Positions 49,879 to 59,877 of a stretch of 64,000 nt of DNA are shown here, in pieces (position 1 is the first letter of the stretch; every line of letters starts with the position of its first letter). The position numbers and the translations under genes are program-made. The stretch covers positions 1-64,000 of the forward strand of contig NZ_BAABDH010000107.1 of NCBI RefSeq assembly GCF_039539525.1, read 5' to 3'. Source of the stretch: Hymenobacter algoricola (GTDB lineage: Bacteria; Bacteroidota; Bacteroidia; Cytophagales; Hymenobacteraceae). Under the pieces are notes generated by a model. The model saw nothing but the letters and a program-made list of their open reading frames with translations. It was not told where the DNA came from and ran no database searches.

Positions 49879-52848
49879 TTGACAAAATATCCGCTTTCCC
49901 GTCTGCTCTACGTGCCCGTGCTGCTGCTGCTGGCCGCCGCCGTGGGCGCGTGCTCCTCGGAGCGCAAGTCCATCATCGGGCACGGCTACGAGAATATTGT
50001 AGCCCGCGACAACGGCTTCTTCCTGGCCCGCGAAAAGCTGCGCGCCACCGAAACCACGCTCTACGCGGCCCGCGTGAACGACTACAACCGCGTGCTGCCC
50101 CTGTTTCCGACCCTGGACGACGCCACCGTGGGCCGCGTGACGGCCGACCTGGACGACATCATCAAAAAGGCGTCGTTGCCCATTCAGCACCGCCCCGGCT
50201 CCGACTGGACCGACGACAGCTACCTGCTCATCGGCAAGGCGCGCTACTATAAGAAGGAGTATGAGGACGCGGGCAAGACGTTTAAGTACGTCAACACCAC
50301 CAGCAAGGACGCCAACGCCAAGCACGAGGCGCTGATCTGGCTGATGCGCACTTTTCTGGCCACCAAGGAGCTGGAAAACGCCGCCGCCGTATCCGATTTG
50401 CTGGACAAAGAGCAGGGCACCGGCCAGAATGCCCGGGAGCTGTTCCTGACCCGGGCCGAGTACTTTCTGCTGACCGGCGACCAGCCCAAGGCCATTGAGA
50501 ACCTGACCAAGGCCCTGCCCTACATCACGCCCAAGAATGAGTTGTCGCGCACGCGCTACATCCTGGCCCAGCTCTACCAGGCCAACAACCAGGATAAGGC
50601 GGCCTATGCCCAGCTCAACCAGATTCTGAAGCGCAACCCGCCCTACGAGCTGGACTTCTTTGCCAAGCTGATGCTGGGCCAGGTGTCAGACCTGAACAAC
50701 CAGGACAAGGCCCGGCTGGATAAGTACTTTGCCAAGCTGCTCAAGGACACCAAGAACAAGGAGTACCGCGACAAAATCTACTACGAAATGGCGCGGCTGG
50801 AGTACCGGCAGCAGCGCTACGACAATTCGTTGGTCCTGCTGCGGACCTCGGCCCGGGTGGCTACTTCCAACAAGGCCCAGAAGTCCTACACCTACCTGCT
50901 GGCGGGACGCATCTACTACGAGAACCTGCAGAAATACCGGCTGGCGGCGGCCTACTACGACAGCACCGTGCAGAATATGCCCCGGGAAGCGCCCGAGTAT
51001 GCGGCCACCGCCGAGCGCAGCCTGGTGCTGAAGGATTTTGCCAAGCAGATTACCATTATTGACACCCAGGACAGCCTGCAAACCCTGGCCCGACTCGATA
51101 CGGCCACCCTGCGCCGCCGCCTGACCGACTATGCCGTGGCCGAGCTGGCGGCCCGAAAAAAGGAAGAGGAGCGCCTGGCGGCCCTGGTGGCCCGGCAGGC
51201 CCAGCAGCAGCAGACGGCCAGCAGCAACGCCACCTCCGCCTTCGGCACGGCTAACTTCGACCCGCTGGCCGCCGCCAACAGCGGCACCGGCGCCGTGTGG
51301 TACTTCGACAACCCGACTTCGCTGGCCGTGGCCCGGGCCGACTTTATCCGCAAGTGGGGCGACCGGCAGCTGACCGACAACTGGCGCGTGGTAAGCCAAA
51401 CGAGTTCTTCGCCCGTTTCCAACCAGGGCGGCAACGTGCCGGTTTCGATAGCCGGCGCGGGCAGCACCAGCGTGAATCCGGCTACCGGCGCGGCGGGTAC
51501 CGCCGCGCCGGTAGACCCGGCGGCGCAGGTGCAGGGCCTGGTAGCCGGCTACCGGAGCAACCTGCCCCTGACGGCGCCGCAGCTGCAAGCGTCGCAGAAA
51601 CAGGTTGAGGAGGCGCTGTTTGCGCTGGGCGGCATCTACAACCAGCAGCTGCGGGAGCCGGTGCAGGCGACTGAAACCTACGAGAAGCTCGTAACGCGCT
51701 TTCCGGCCGGCGTGCATTCGCCCGAAACGTACTACAGCCTTTACCTGCTCTACAAGGAGCAGGGCAATGCCAAGGGCGAAGCCTACGCCGAGAAGCTGCG
51801 CCAGGAATACCCGAACTCGTCGTATGCGCGCCTGGTGGCCGATCCGGAATACCTGCGCCGCACTTCACTGGCCAACGCCCAGGTCGGAATACTGCTGGAC
51901 TCGGCTTTCACCTTCTACAAGAAGCAGGAGTTCACCAAGGCTACCGCCGTGCTGGCCCGGGCCAAAAAGCAGCACCCGGTGAATGACCTCAACGACCGGA
52001 CCTCGTTTCTGAGCACCCTCATCACCATCCGCACCAAGCCCCCGGTGGTAGCGCGGGCGGCAGTAGACCAGTTTCGCAAGGAGTATCCCGAAAGTCCGCT
52101 CGGCGGGCAGGCGCAGAACCTGCTGGTCAGCTACAAGCGCTACGAGGAAGGCCAGATTGCGGGAGCCCTGGCTTCTACCGATAAGCCGGTCATTTCCGTA
52201 TTCCGCCCCGGGGAAATCGACAACCGGATGCGCATCTTCTATTCCGCTGAGGAGTCGCCGGCCAGCAAGGTGCCCTTGCCCCCTGCGCCGACGGCCCCGG
52301 TTCCTACCCCGGCCAAGCCGGGCGCGGCTCCGGTTCCGGGCGCACTGAAGGCCCCGGCAGCATCGGCACCCAAGTCGGCGACTACCCCGGCCCCTACGCC
52401 GGCCACGCCGACTCCAGCTGCCCCGGCCGCCGACCTTGCGCCCGCTTCACCTCCGCCTCCTGCTGGCAAGCCGGCTACGGCCTACACGGCCAATTCGGCG
52501 GCCGGCCACGCGGTAGTGCTGGCCTTCCCGAAAGGCGCCGCCCCGCTGCAGGATCTGCCGGCCGGGCTGAGCGCCTACAACAGCCGCTACTTCAAAGCCA
52601 GCAATCTGCAGGTGCAGCAGTTGGTGCTCGGCGACAGTCTGGACCTGGTGGTGGTGCAGTCTTTGCCGGGCGCCAAGGTGGCCCAGAACTACGCGCTGAA
52701 GCTGCGCGGCCCCCAGTCGCCGCTGAGCCGGCTGCGGGGCGCGGGTTACCAAACGCTGATAATTGGTATTGATAACCTCCCGCTGTTGCTGCAAAGCAAG
52801 GACGTCGAAGAGTATCAGCGCTTCTACCAGAAGACCTACTCCAAATAA
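49879..52848 (+). CDS. sprE: SprE/PorW-type TPR lipoprotein of type IX secretion
   Basis: This 989-residue lipoprotein has the lipobox VGAC (Cys25) and many TPR-like helical repeats in residues 90-430, then a second TPR block after about 570 and a Pro/Ala-rich linker (795-870). The length, order and position fit SprE of Flavobacterium or PorW of Porphyromonas, needed for gliding and T9SS. No ATG gives the signal peptide; TTG at 49879 (MTKYPLSRLLYVPVLLLLAA) is chosen. It starts the group sprE-PBP-uvrC. Confidence 0.82.
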   Translation: MTKYPLSRLLYVPVLLLLAAAVGACSSERKSIIGHGYENIVARDNGFFLAREKLRATETTLYAARVNDYNRVLPLFPTLDDATVGRVTADLDDIIKKASLPIQHRPGSDWTDDSYLLIGKARYYKKEYEDAGKTFKYVNTTSKDANAKHEALIWLMRTFLATKELENAAAVSDLLDKEQGTGQNARELFLTRAEYFLLTGDQPKAIENLTKALPYITPKNELSRTRYILAQLYQANNQDKAAYAQLNQILKRNPPYELDFFAKLMLGQVSDLNNQDKARLDKYFAKLLKDTKNKEYRDKIYYEMARLEYRQQRYDNSLVLLRTSARVATSNKAQKSYTYLLAGRIYYENLQKYRLAAAYYDSTVQNMPREAPEYAATAERSLVLKDFAKQITIIDTQDSLQTLARLDTATLRRRLTDYAVAELAARKKEEERLAALVARQAQQQQTASSNATSAFGTANFDPLAAANSGTGAVWYFDNPTSLAVARADFIRKWGDRQLTDNWRVVSQTSSSPVSNQGGNVPVSIAGAGSTSVNPATGAAGTAAPVDPAAQVQGLVAGYRSNLPLTAPQLQASQKQVEEALFALGGIYNQQLREPVQATETYEKLVTRFPAGVHSPETYYSLYLLYKEQGNAKGEAYAEKLRQEYPNSSYARLVADPEYLRRTSLANAQVGILLDSAFTFYKKQEFTKATAVLARAKKQHPVNDLNDRTSFLSTLITIRTKPPVVARAAVDQFRKEYPESPLGGQAQNLLVSYKRYEEGQIAGALASTDKPVISVFRPGEIDNRMRIFYSAEESPASKVPLPPAPTAPVPTPAKPGAAPVPGALKAPAASAPKSATTPAPTPATPTPAAPAADLAPASPPPPAGKPATAYTANSAAGHAVVLAFPKGAAPLQDLPAGLSAYNSRYFKASNLQVQQLVLGDSLDLVVVQSLPGAKVAQNYALKLRGPQSPLSRLRGAGYQTLIIGIDNLPLLLQSKDVEEYQRFYQKTYSK

Positions 52849-52921
52849 TTCCGGAAGCGGGCTGCTGCGCATACTCGTCCGGGGAAGCGCAGCCCGGCCC
52901 TTCTGACTCATACCTGCATAC

Positions 52922-55255
52922 ATGGCTTACCCTGCCACTAAAACGAAATCTTCTTCCCGCAAACCCCAGCGCCCGGGCCGGTTCACGGCTTTTACCCGCA
53001 CCCTGTGGCTGCTTTTCGGCGGCGGCGTGCTGGGAGCCATCCTGTACGTGCTGGCTGTGAGCATCAACTTTCTGGGGCTGTTCGGGCGGATGCCCAACCT
53101 GAAAACGCTGGAAAACCCGAAGAGTGAGCTGGCGTCGGAAGTGTACTCGGCCGACGGCGCGCTGATGGGCAAGTACTTCCACGAAAACCGCACCCCGGCC
53201 GAGTACGAGGACCTGCCCCAGCACCTGATCGACGCCCTGATTGCCACCGAGGACTCGCGCTTTGAGCAGCACTCCGGCATCGACGCCAAAGCCACCGGCC
53301 GCGTGGCCGCGGGGCTGGTTACGGGCGGCAGCGGCGGGGGCGGCTCCACGCTCACCCAGCAGCTGGCCAAAGTGCTGTTTCGCACCCGCGGCGACCTGAA
53401 CGACGGCACGCTGAACAAGGTCCCGGGAGTGCGCATGCTCGTTACCAAGACCAAGGAGTGGATTCTGGCCGTGCGGCTGGAGCGCAACTACACCAAGCGC
53501 GAAATCCTGCGCATGTACCTGAACACCAACGATTACGGCTCCAATGCCTTTGGCATCAACACGGCTTCCAAAACCTTCTTCAACAAGAAGCCCAAGGACC
53601 TGACCGTGTCCGAAGCGGCCACGCTGGTCGGGGTGCTCAACGCCCCGTCGCGGTTCAGCCCCAAGTTCAACCCCGACCGCTCCAAGCGCCGCCGCAACTG
53701 GGTGCTGCTGCAGATGAACAAGTACGGCTACCTGCCGGAAGCCTCGCTGCGGGCCGACACGCTGAAGCCCATCAAGCTCGACTACAGCGTGGAAAACCAG
53801 AACGAAGGCATTGCGCCCTACTTCCGCGTGGAGGTGAGCAAGATGCTCAAGGCCTGGGCCAAGGAAACCGACCACGACCTGTACGCCGACGGCCTGAAAA
53901 TCTACACCACGATTGACTCGCGGATGCAGAAGTACGCCGAATCGGCCCTGGCCGAGCACATGAAGCTGCAGCAGAAATGGTTTGATGCCCACTGGAAAGG
54001 CCAGCAGCCCTGGCGCGACGAAACCGGCAAAGTCATTCCCAACTTCATTGCTACCTCCATCCGCCGGACGGAGCGCTACAAGTCCCTGAACAACCGCTTC
54101 GATGGCAACAAGGACTCCATCAACTACTACCTGCGCAAGAAGTATAAGATGACGGTTTTCTCGTGGCAGGGCGAGAAGGAGATGGTGATGTCGCCGCTGG
54201 ATTCCCTGGCCTACTACAAGCGGTACCTGCAGGCCGGCTTTATGGCCATGAACCCGCTCAACGGCCAGATCAAGGCCTGGGTGGGCGGCACCAACTACAA
54301 GTACTTCAAGTACGACCACGTGAAGCAGGGACGCCGCCAGCCCGGCTCCACGTTCAAGCCGATTGTGTACACGGCCGCCATCGACCAGGGCTACTCGCCC
54401 TGCTACCAGCGCCCCGACGTAGCTACCACGTTTCCGGCCGTAGCGGGCCGCGAGTCCTACACGCCCAAGAACTTTGAGGGCGGCTTCTCGGGCCGCACCT
54501 TCACGCTGCGGCAGGCGCTGGCCCGCTCCATGAACTCCATTACGGCCTGGGTGGTGCAGAAAGTAGGCCCCGAAACCGTGGTGCAGTATGCCAAGCGCCT
54601 CGGCATCACCTCCCCCATCGAAGCTGTGCCCGCCGTGGGCTTCGGCTCCAGCGACGTGAGCATGTTTGAGCTCTGCGGCGCCTACGGCACTTTCGTCAAC
54701 AAGGGCGTGTGGACCGGCCCGATGATGGTGACGCGCATCGAAGACAAGAACGGCAACGTGCTGCGCGAGTTCGTACCCCAGACCAAGGAAGCCCTGAGCG
54801 AGGAAACGGCTTACCTGATGACCTACATGCTGCAGGCTTCCACCACCGAACCCGGCGGCACCTCGGTCATTTTGAAAACGGGCTTTAAGTTTCCCTACGA
54901 AATGGGAGGCAAAACCGGTACCACCAGCAACTACTCCGACGCCTGGTTTATGGGCATCACACCCGATCTGGTCTGCGGCATGTGGGTGGGCGGCGAAGAC
55001 CGCAGCATTCACTTCCGCACCGGCGCCTACGGCCAGGGGGCCCGGCTGGCCCTGCCCATCTACGGCGTGTTTATGCGCAAGGTGTACGCCGACAAGGGCA
55101 TTGGCATCAGCACCGCACCCTTCCCCAAGCCGACGCAGCCGCTCAGCATCGAAATTGACTGCAGCCGCTACTACGGCGGCCAGCGCGACACGATTCCCTA
55201 CGACCAGAAGCTCAACCAGACCGACCTGCAGGACCTGGACGACCAGGATATTTAA
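52922..55255 (+). CDS. class A penicillin-binding protein (PBP1A-like)
   Basis: This 777-residue bifunctional peptidoglycan synthase has an N-terminal membrane anchor (WLLFGGGVLGAILYVLAVSI), a glycosyltransferase domain with EDSRFEQHSGID, STLTQQLAK and ERNYTKREILRMYLN, and a transpeptidase domain with Ser476 (GSTFKP), SMN (about 536) and Lys664-Thr-Gly (GGKTGTTSNYS). Order and spacing are those of PBP1A. It follows sprE by 73 nt and is probably co-transcribed, with a terminator downstream. Confidence 0.96.
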   Translation: MAYPATKTKSSSRKPQRPGRFTAFTRTLWLLFGGGVLGAILYVLAVSINFLGLFGRMPNLKTLENPKSELASEVYSADGALMGKYFHENRTPAEYEDLPQHLIDALIATEDSRFEQHSGIDAKATGRVAAGLVTGGSGGGGSTLTQQLAKVLFRTRGDLNDGTLNKVPGVRMLVTKTKEWILAVRLERNYTKREILRMYLNTNDYGSNAFGINTASKTFFNKKPKDLTVSEAATLVGVLNAPSRFSPKFNPDRSKRRRNWVLLQMNKYGYLPEASLRADTLKPIKLDYSVENQNEGIAPYFRVEVSKMLKAWAKETDHDLYADGLKIYTTIDSRMQKYAESALAEHMKLQQKWFDAHWKGQQPWRDETGKVIPNFIATSIRRTERYKSLNNRFDGNKDSINYYLRKKYKMTVFSWQGEKEMVMSPLDSLAYYKRYLQAGFMAMNPLNGQIKAWVGGTNYKYFKYDHVKQGRRQPGSTFKPIVYTAAIDQGYSPCYQRPDVATTFPAVAGRESYTPKNFEGGFSGRTFTLRQALARSMNSITAWVVQKVGPETVVQYAKRLGITSPIEAVPAVGFGSSDVSMFELCGAYGTFVNKGVWTGPMMVTRIEDKNGNVLREFVPQTKEALSEETAYLMTYMLQASTTEPGGTSVILKTGFKFPYEMGGKTGTTSNYSDAWFMGITPDLVCGMWVGGEDRSIHFRTGAYGQGARLALPIYGVFMRKVYADKGIGISTAPFPKPTQPLSIEIDCSRYYGGQRDTIPYDQKLNQTDLQDLDDQDI

Positions 55256-55281
55256 GTCGACTCTTCGGGCGCAAATTGCCG

Positions 55282-55312
55282 GTGGCAGGTGTTCTACACC
55301 TGCCACTTTTTG
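55282..55312 (+). terminator. terminator after the PBP gene
   Basis: GTGGCAGGTGT (55282-55292) pairs with ACACCTGCCAC (55296-55306) and a T-run follows. Confidence 0.88.
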
Positions 55313-55396
55313 TTTCTTTACCCCGGCCGGCCCGCGCGACCGAACAAATGCGGCCGGCCTGAGTACTCACAGCATCATCCGCGACTTACCCCCTCT

Positions 55397-57220
55397 ATGG
55401 CCGCCAACGCCCAGCTCCAGGAGCAAATCCGCCAGCTGCCCCACCAGCCCGGCATCTACAAGTTCTTCGACGACGAAGGCATTATCTACGTCGGCAAGGC
55501 CATCGACCTGCGCAAGCGGGTGAGCAGCTACTTCACCAAGCAGGACCACAACAAGAAAACCCAGCAGCTGGTCAAGACTATCCGGCGCATTGAGTTTACC
55601 ATCGTCAACAGTGAGTCCGACGCCTTTCTGCTCGAAAACAACCTTATCAAGCAGAACCAGCCCAAGTACAACATCCTGCTCAAGGACGGCAAGACCTACC
55701 CCTACCTGTGCGTCACCAACGAGCGGTTCCCGCGCGTGCTGCCCACCCGCCAGAAGATCAACGACGGCTCGCGCTACTACGGCCCCTACGCCAACCTGAC
55801 GGCCATGAACGTGATACTGGAGCTGATCCGGGCCCTGTATCCGCTGCGCACGTGCACCTATAACCTCTCGCCCGAAAACGTAGCGGCCGGCAAGTTCAAG
55901 GTCTGCCTCGAATACCACCTCGGCAACTGCAAAGGCCCCTGCGAAGGCCAGCAGGATGAGGAAACCTACAGCCAGTACATTCAGCAGATCCGCAACATCC
56001 TCAGCGGCAATCTGACCGTGCCCAAAGCGTATTTCCGCGAGCGAATGATGGCCGCCGCCCAGGACCAGCAGTACGAGCTGGCCCACACCCTCAAGCAGAA
56101 GCTCGACCGTCTCGATGACTTTCAGGCCAAGTCCACGGTCGTCAATGCGGCGCTGTCTAACATCGACGTATTCAGCATCGCCTCCAATGAGAAGCTGGCC
56201 TTCATCAACTATCTGAAGGTGATGAACGGCTCCATTATCCTTACTCAGTCTGTCGAGCTGCAGAAAAAGCTCGATGAAACCGACGCCGAAGTTCTGGCCC
56301 CGATGATCATGCAGATGCGGGACGAGTTTGAAAGCCAGTCGCGGGAAATACTGGTCAATACCGAAATCGGCGGCCTGCCGCTGCCCGGCGTCACGGTCAC
56401 GGTGCCGCAGATCGGGGATAAGCGTAAGCTGCTGGAAGTATCGCTCAAAAACGTGCTCTACCTGCGCAAGGAGAAGGAAAGCATGAACGACCGGTCCAAG
56501 GACGTCAACGAGGTGCGCATCATGGAAGGCATCAAGCGCGACCTGCGCCTCACGGAGCTGCCCAAGCACATCGAATGCTTCGACAACTCCAACTTCCAGG
56601 GCGACAACCCGGTGGCCGCCATGGTGTGTTTTCGCAACGCCAAGCCCAGCAAGAAGGACTACCGCCACTACCACATCAAAACCGTCATCGGCCCCAACGA
56701 CTTCGACTCGATGTATGAAGTCGTCACGCGCCGCTACCGCCGCCTGGTGGACGAAGGCGCCTCCCTGCCCCAGCTGATCATCGTCGATGGCGGCAAGGGC
56801 CAGCTCAGCATGGCGGTGAAGGCCATCAAAGACCTCAACCTATGGGGGCAGATGGCCATCATCGGCATTGCCAAGCGCCTGGAGGAAATCTACGTGCCCA
56901 ACGACCCGCTACCGCTTTATATCGATAAGAAGAGTGAGTCCCTGCGCCTGTTTCAGCGCATGCGCGACGAGGTCCACCGCTTCGGTATCACCTTCCACCG
57001 CAGCCGCCGGGATGCCGCCACGCTCAAAACCGAGCTAACCGACGTCAAAGGCCTGGGCCCCGTCACCGCTGACAAGCTGCTGACCAAATTCAAGTCGGTG
57101 AAGAAAATCAGGGAGCTGACCGAAGCCGAGCTGATCGAGGAAGTCGGCAAAGCCAAGGCTCGTATCCTACTCACCTATTTCAGCGAGCAGGAAGCCGCAG
57201 CTCCTTCCTCGCCGGAATAG
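55397..57220 (+). CDS. uvrC: UvrABC excinuclease subunit C
   Basis: This 607-residue nuclease makes both incisions in nucleotide excision repair. It has an N-terminal GIY-YIG domain (PGIYKFFDDEGIIYVGKAID), a Cys-containing segment (CLEYHLGNCKGPCEG), a UVR motif, a C-terminal RNase H-like domain (IECFDNSNFQGDNPVAAMV, IIVDGGKGQL) and terminal helix-hairpin-helix repeats. The ATG at 55397 is chosen; upstream in-frame sequence lies over the terminator and is not coding. Confidence 0.97.
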   Translation: MAANAQLQEQIRQLPHQPGIYKFFDDEGIIYVGKAIDLRKRVSSYFTKQDHNKKTQQLVKTIRRIEFTIVNSESDAFLLENNLIKQNQPKYNILLKDGKTYPYLCVTNERFPRVLPTRQKINDGSRYYGPYANLTAMNVILELIRALYPLRTCTYNLSPENVAAGKFKVCLEYHLGNCKGPCEGQQDEETYSQYIQQIRNILSGNLTVPKAYFRERMMAAAQDQQYELAHTLKQKLDRLDDFQAKSTVVNAALSNIDVFSIASNEKLAFINYLKVMNGSIILTQSVELQKKLDETDAEVLAPMIMQMRDEFESQSREILVNTEIGGLPLPGVTVTVPQIGDKRKLLEVSLKNVLYLRKEKESMNDRSKDVNEVRIMEGIKRDLRLTELPKHIECFDNSNFQGDNPVAAMVCFRNAKPSKKDYRHYHIKTVIGPNDFDSMYEVVTRRYRRLVDEGASLPQLIIVDGGKGQLSMAVKAIKDLNLWGQMAIIGIAKRLEEIYVPNDPLPLYIDKKSESLRLFQRMRDEVHRFGITFHRSRRDAATLKTELTDVKGLGPVTADKLLTKFKSVKKIRELTEAELIEEVGKAKARILLTYFSEQEAAAPSSPE

Positions 57221-57231
57221 CCCGGAAACGA

Positions 57232-57275
57232 GCAACAAAAAGCCCCGGCCATTACGGCCGGGGCTTTTTTGTTGC
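57232..57275. terminator. bidirectional terminator between uvrC and gldN
   Basis: GCAACAAAAAGCCCCGGCC pairs with GGCCGGGGCTTTTTTGTTGC (one extra T). T-runs lie on both strands, serving the convergent genes uvrC and gldN. Confidence 0.88.
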
Positions 57276-57303
57276 TTATCAGTCAACCTGAAACCGAGTA
57301 GGG

Positions 57304-58185
57304 CTAGAAGCTCCAGAGGTTGTACTCGTACTCGATCAGGTCGGAAGCGGCCTGCTGCGAAGCCAGGATACCTTGCTGCTGCCCGCCATAGATTTCGTCC
57401 AGACGCGAGTCGTTTGGGTTGGAAACCTTCACGATATACGAGTTGAACAGCCACAGCTCGAAAGCATCTGCTAGGTTCTTGTGCTGCGCATCGTTCTGCG
57501 AGTTGAACCAGATGGCCTTATCCGGATTGGCCCGGAAAACGCGCACCAGGTCGCTGTACTTGAACGTGCCGATTGGCTTCTCAATGCCCGAGGTATTGGA
57601 GCCCAGCGTCGAAGGAACCAGCAGCGTTACGGTTTTGATGTCGTGATACATCCGCGACCGTTTCTTGTCGAAGATCATATCCTCTTTCAATTCCATCTGG
57701 AACAGGTCCTTATACCGGTACTCGTAGCTCGGCGGCGCCACCGGCTTTTTAGGAGCTGCCGCCACCTTCTTGCCTTTGGCCGTCTTCTTGGTGCCCCAGT
57801 CGTCGGCGGCATCATCGCTGAAGCCGGCCGCTTTCTCCTCGTCGCTCAAGCCCGCGCTGGCTTCGGCATACGACATGTTGCCGGAAACCTCCGTGGAAGT
57901 GTAGGTACTCGTCAGCGAGTCATTCTTGTAAGCCTGCAGCTCACCGCGCTTTACCGCTTCCAGAATCACCCGGCTGATTTCCTTGCCTTCCGAAAACATC
58001 GGCTTGTTTTGCTTCTCCCGAAGGTCAACCGCGCGCCAGATCGTCTTCCGGAACATGATGTCCGAGTTCGGAATCGGGCGGTACGAGCCGTTGCTGCTCG
58101 CGGTGGTGGCTTGTTCCTGGGCCGACGCTGCCACCGACAGCATCATGGAGGCCGTCATGGCGGCGAAAGAAAGGAATTTGTTCAT
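57304..58185 (-). CDS. gldN: gliding/T9SS protein GldN (PorN)
   Basis: This 293-residue periplasmic T9SS component pairs with GldK in the outer-membrane-associated ring. It has a signal peptide ending AASAQ (residue 23), the N-terminal RPIPNSDIMFRKTIWRAVDL and WFNSQNDAQHKNLADAFELW near the C-terminus. A Lys/Ala/Pro-rich insertion (KKTAKGKKVAAAPKKPVAPP) lies in the middle. The ATG at 58185 (MNKFLSFAAM) is preferred. It is the last gene of porP-gldKLMN. Confidence 0.95.
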   Translation of the reverse strand: MNKFLSFAAMTASMMLSVAASAQEQATTASSNGSYRPIPNSDIMFRKTIWRAVDLREKQNKPMFSEGKEISRVILEAVKRGELQAYKNDSLTSTYTSTEVSGNMSYAEASAGLSDEEKAAGFSDDAADDWGTKKTAKGKKVAAAPKKPVAPPSYEYRYKDLFQMELKEDMIFDKKRSRMYHDIKTVTLLVPSTLGSNTSGIEKPIGTFKYSDLVRVFRANPDKAIWFNSQNDAQHKNLADAFELWLFNSYIVKVSNPNDSRLDEIYGGQQQGILASQQAASDLIEYEYNLWSF

Positions 58186-58232
58186 ACCCTGGTAATCAAA
58201 AAAGCGCATCGGTTAGTTCAGCAGCGTAACGC

Positions 58233-59816
58233 TTAGATCAGCGGAATATTGAACTGCTTGGATACTTTTACTTCTTCCTGCTGATCCTGGAAGTTCAGGC
58301 GCTTAACTTCCTTTACTTCGATGTACAAACGGTCACCTTCACGGCCCGAGTTTACTACGTCATTCAGGTTAGCTTCCGGACCGTTGATGGTACGCGTCGG
58401 CATGGCCGGGCGCTTACCCCGCACGAGGGTCACTTCGTAGCGGGTTACCCGGTAGCGGGCGTCATCGGGCAGGAAGGTGGCGAAGCCAGCATCGGGAATA
58501 GCCTTCAGGCTCATGTTGCGGACGGCCGTGATGGGCGTACCCTGCTTTTCGTTGGCCGGGCGGCCACCAACCCAGCACTGAATATCAGGCTTGGGAATCG
58601 GGCGAACCTGGAACGTCTGCGAGCCAATGGCATTGCCGCCGCTGCTCACGTTCAGCGTTACTTCGCGCGAGTTTGGCACCAGCGTTACGTCACCCAGCTT
58701 TGAGCCCTGAATAACCGAAGCGCCGGAAGCACCGAAGCTCGGCTTATACTGAGCGCCCAAGGCCGGAACCTGCACGCTGAGCTTGTTACCGCACTTGAAA
58801 TACAGCGCCTGCACCGAAGCCGACTGAATCTGCATTACAGGCTTGGTAATCGTGTAAGGCACCGACACTTTAAAGGTTGTGTCCCGGCCATTCTGCTTGA
58901 AGCGAATACTACCCGTCCACTGCGCTTTCGCGTTGCCGGAAGCATCGAAAGACCCCGGGCGGGCCGTAAATTCCACCTTGCCCTTACCGTCTGGCCCCAC
59001 TGACAGCGGGCTGCCGTTCAGCGTCATCGAAGGATTCAGACCCGAGGCCGAAGCCGTCAGGAACAGCTCAGCTTTGTATTTGGTACCAGCAGCCACGGTG
59101 TTCGACTCAGCACTGGCGAAGGCGCCTACTTTGTCAAATACGATGATGTTGCCACCAACCTTGGCCGACTGCGCGGCCAGAGCATCCGACTCATACTTCA
59201 GTACCTCGGCCTCTTTCTGCGACAGAACAGCCAGAGCGGCTACCAGAGGCGTGTTTTCAAAGTTCAGTTCGGCGAAGTTCTTGTTCTTCTGCTCAGGCTC
59301 CATGATGCTTTTGTCATCCTTAGCATCCAGGGCCAAAGGTGCTGCACCAGGAACAAACTGCTTGATGTAATCAGCGTACTTGTTCAGCTCATCCTTCATG
59401 GCGTAAGCTGCGCCGTTCTTGGTGCCCCCCAACATGGTAATGGCCACCTTGTCTTCGGCACTCATGTTCTTGTACTCGTTCTTGCCTTTGGTGTTCTCCG
59501 TGGCCGTTACAAGCTTGTCCCGAACGTCGCGCAGATAGGTCACCATCTGCTGGGTGCGCGCCCGGATGTCTTCGCTTTGCTTCAATACGGCGACGTCTTT
59601 GGGCGTATTGCGGTTCTTCACGACCTGCGCCTGAATACCCTTTACCGTGCCGTCGTTGGCCTTGGACACCTTTTCGTTGATACCGAAGAGGCTGTCATCC
59701 AAAAACTTGAACTTGAGCAGAATTGCTGAATTTACTTGTAGGGCAAGAAGGGCCGTCAGTACCAGGTACATCATGCCGATCATTTTTTGCCGTGGAGTCT
59801 CTTTTCCTCCCGCCAT
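58233..59816 (-). CDS. gldM: gliding/T9SS protein GldM (PorM)
   Basis: This 527-residue protein has one membrane helix near the N-terminus (MIGMMYLVLTALLALQV) and a large periplasmic part of beta domains D1-D4. With GldL it forms the proton-driven rotary motor of T9SS, and it contacts the GldK/GldN ring across the periplasm. It follows gldL by about 60 nt. Confidence 0.97.
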   Translation of the reverse strand: MAGGKETPRQKMIGMMYLVLTALLALQVNSAILLKFKFLDDSLFGINEKVSKANDGTVKGIQAQVVKNRNTPKDVAVLKQSEDIRARTQQMVTYLRDVRDKLVTATENTKGKNEYKNMSAEDKVAITMLGGTKNGAAYAMKDELNKYADYIKQFVPGAAPLALDAKDDKSIMEPEQKNKNFAELNFENTPLVAALAVLSQKEAEVLKYESDALAAQSAKVGGNIIVFDKVGAFASAESNTVAAGTKYKAELFLTASASGLNPSMTLNGSPLSVGPDGKGKVEFTARPGSFDASGNAKAQWTGSIRFKQNGRDTTFKVSVPYTITKPVMQIQSASVQALYFKCGNKLSVQVPALGAQYKPSFGASGASVIQGSKLGDVTLVPNSREVTLNVSSGGNAIGSQTFQVRPIPKPDIQCWVGGRPANEKQGTPITAVRNMSLKAIPDAGFATFLPDDARYRVTRYEVTLVRGKRPAMPTRTINGPEANLNDVVNSGREGDRLYIEVKEVKRLNFQDQQEEVKVSKQFNIPLI

Positions 59817-59877
59817 CGTGTTCTTTCCTAGTCGATAAAATTATTGGACAGAAACGTTCAGTGCTTTGCTGCCAGCC

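Noticed and set aside
52592..55306. Long minus-strand open frame of about 900 codons
   Set aside because: It is antisense to sprE's end and the PBP gene, both of which have clear motifs.
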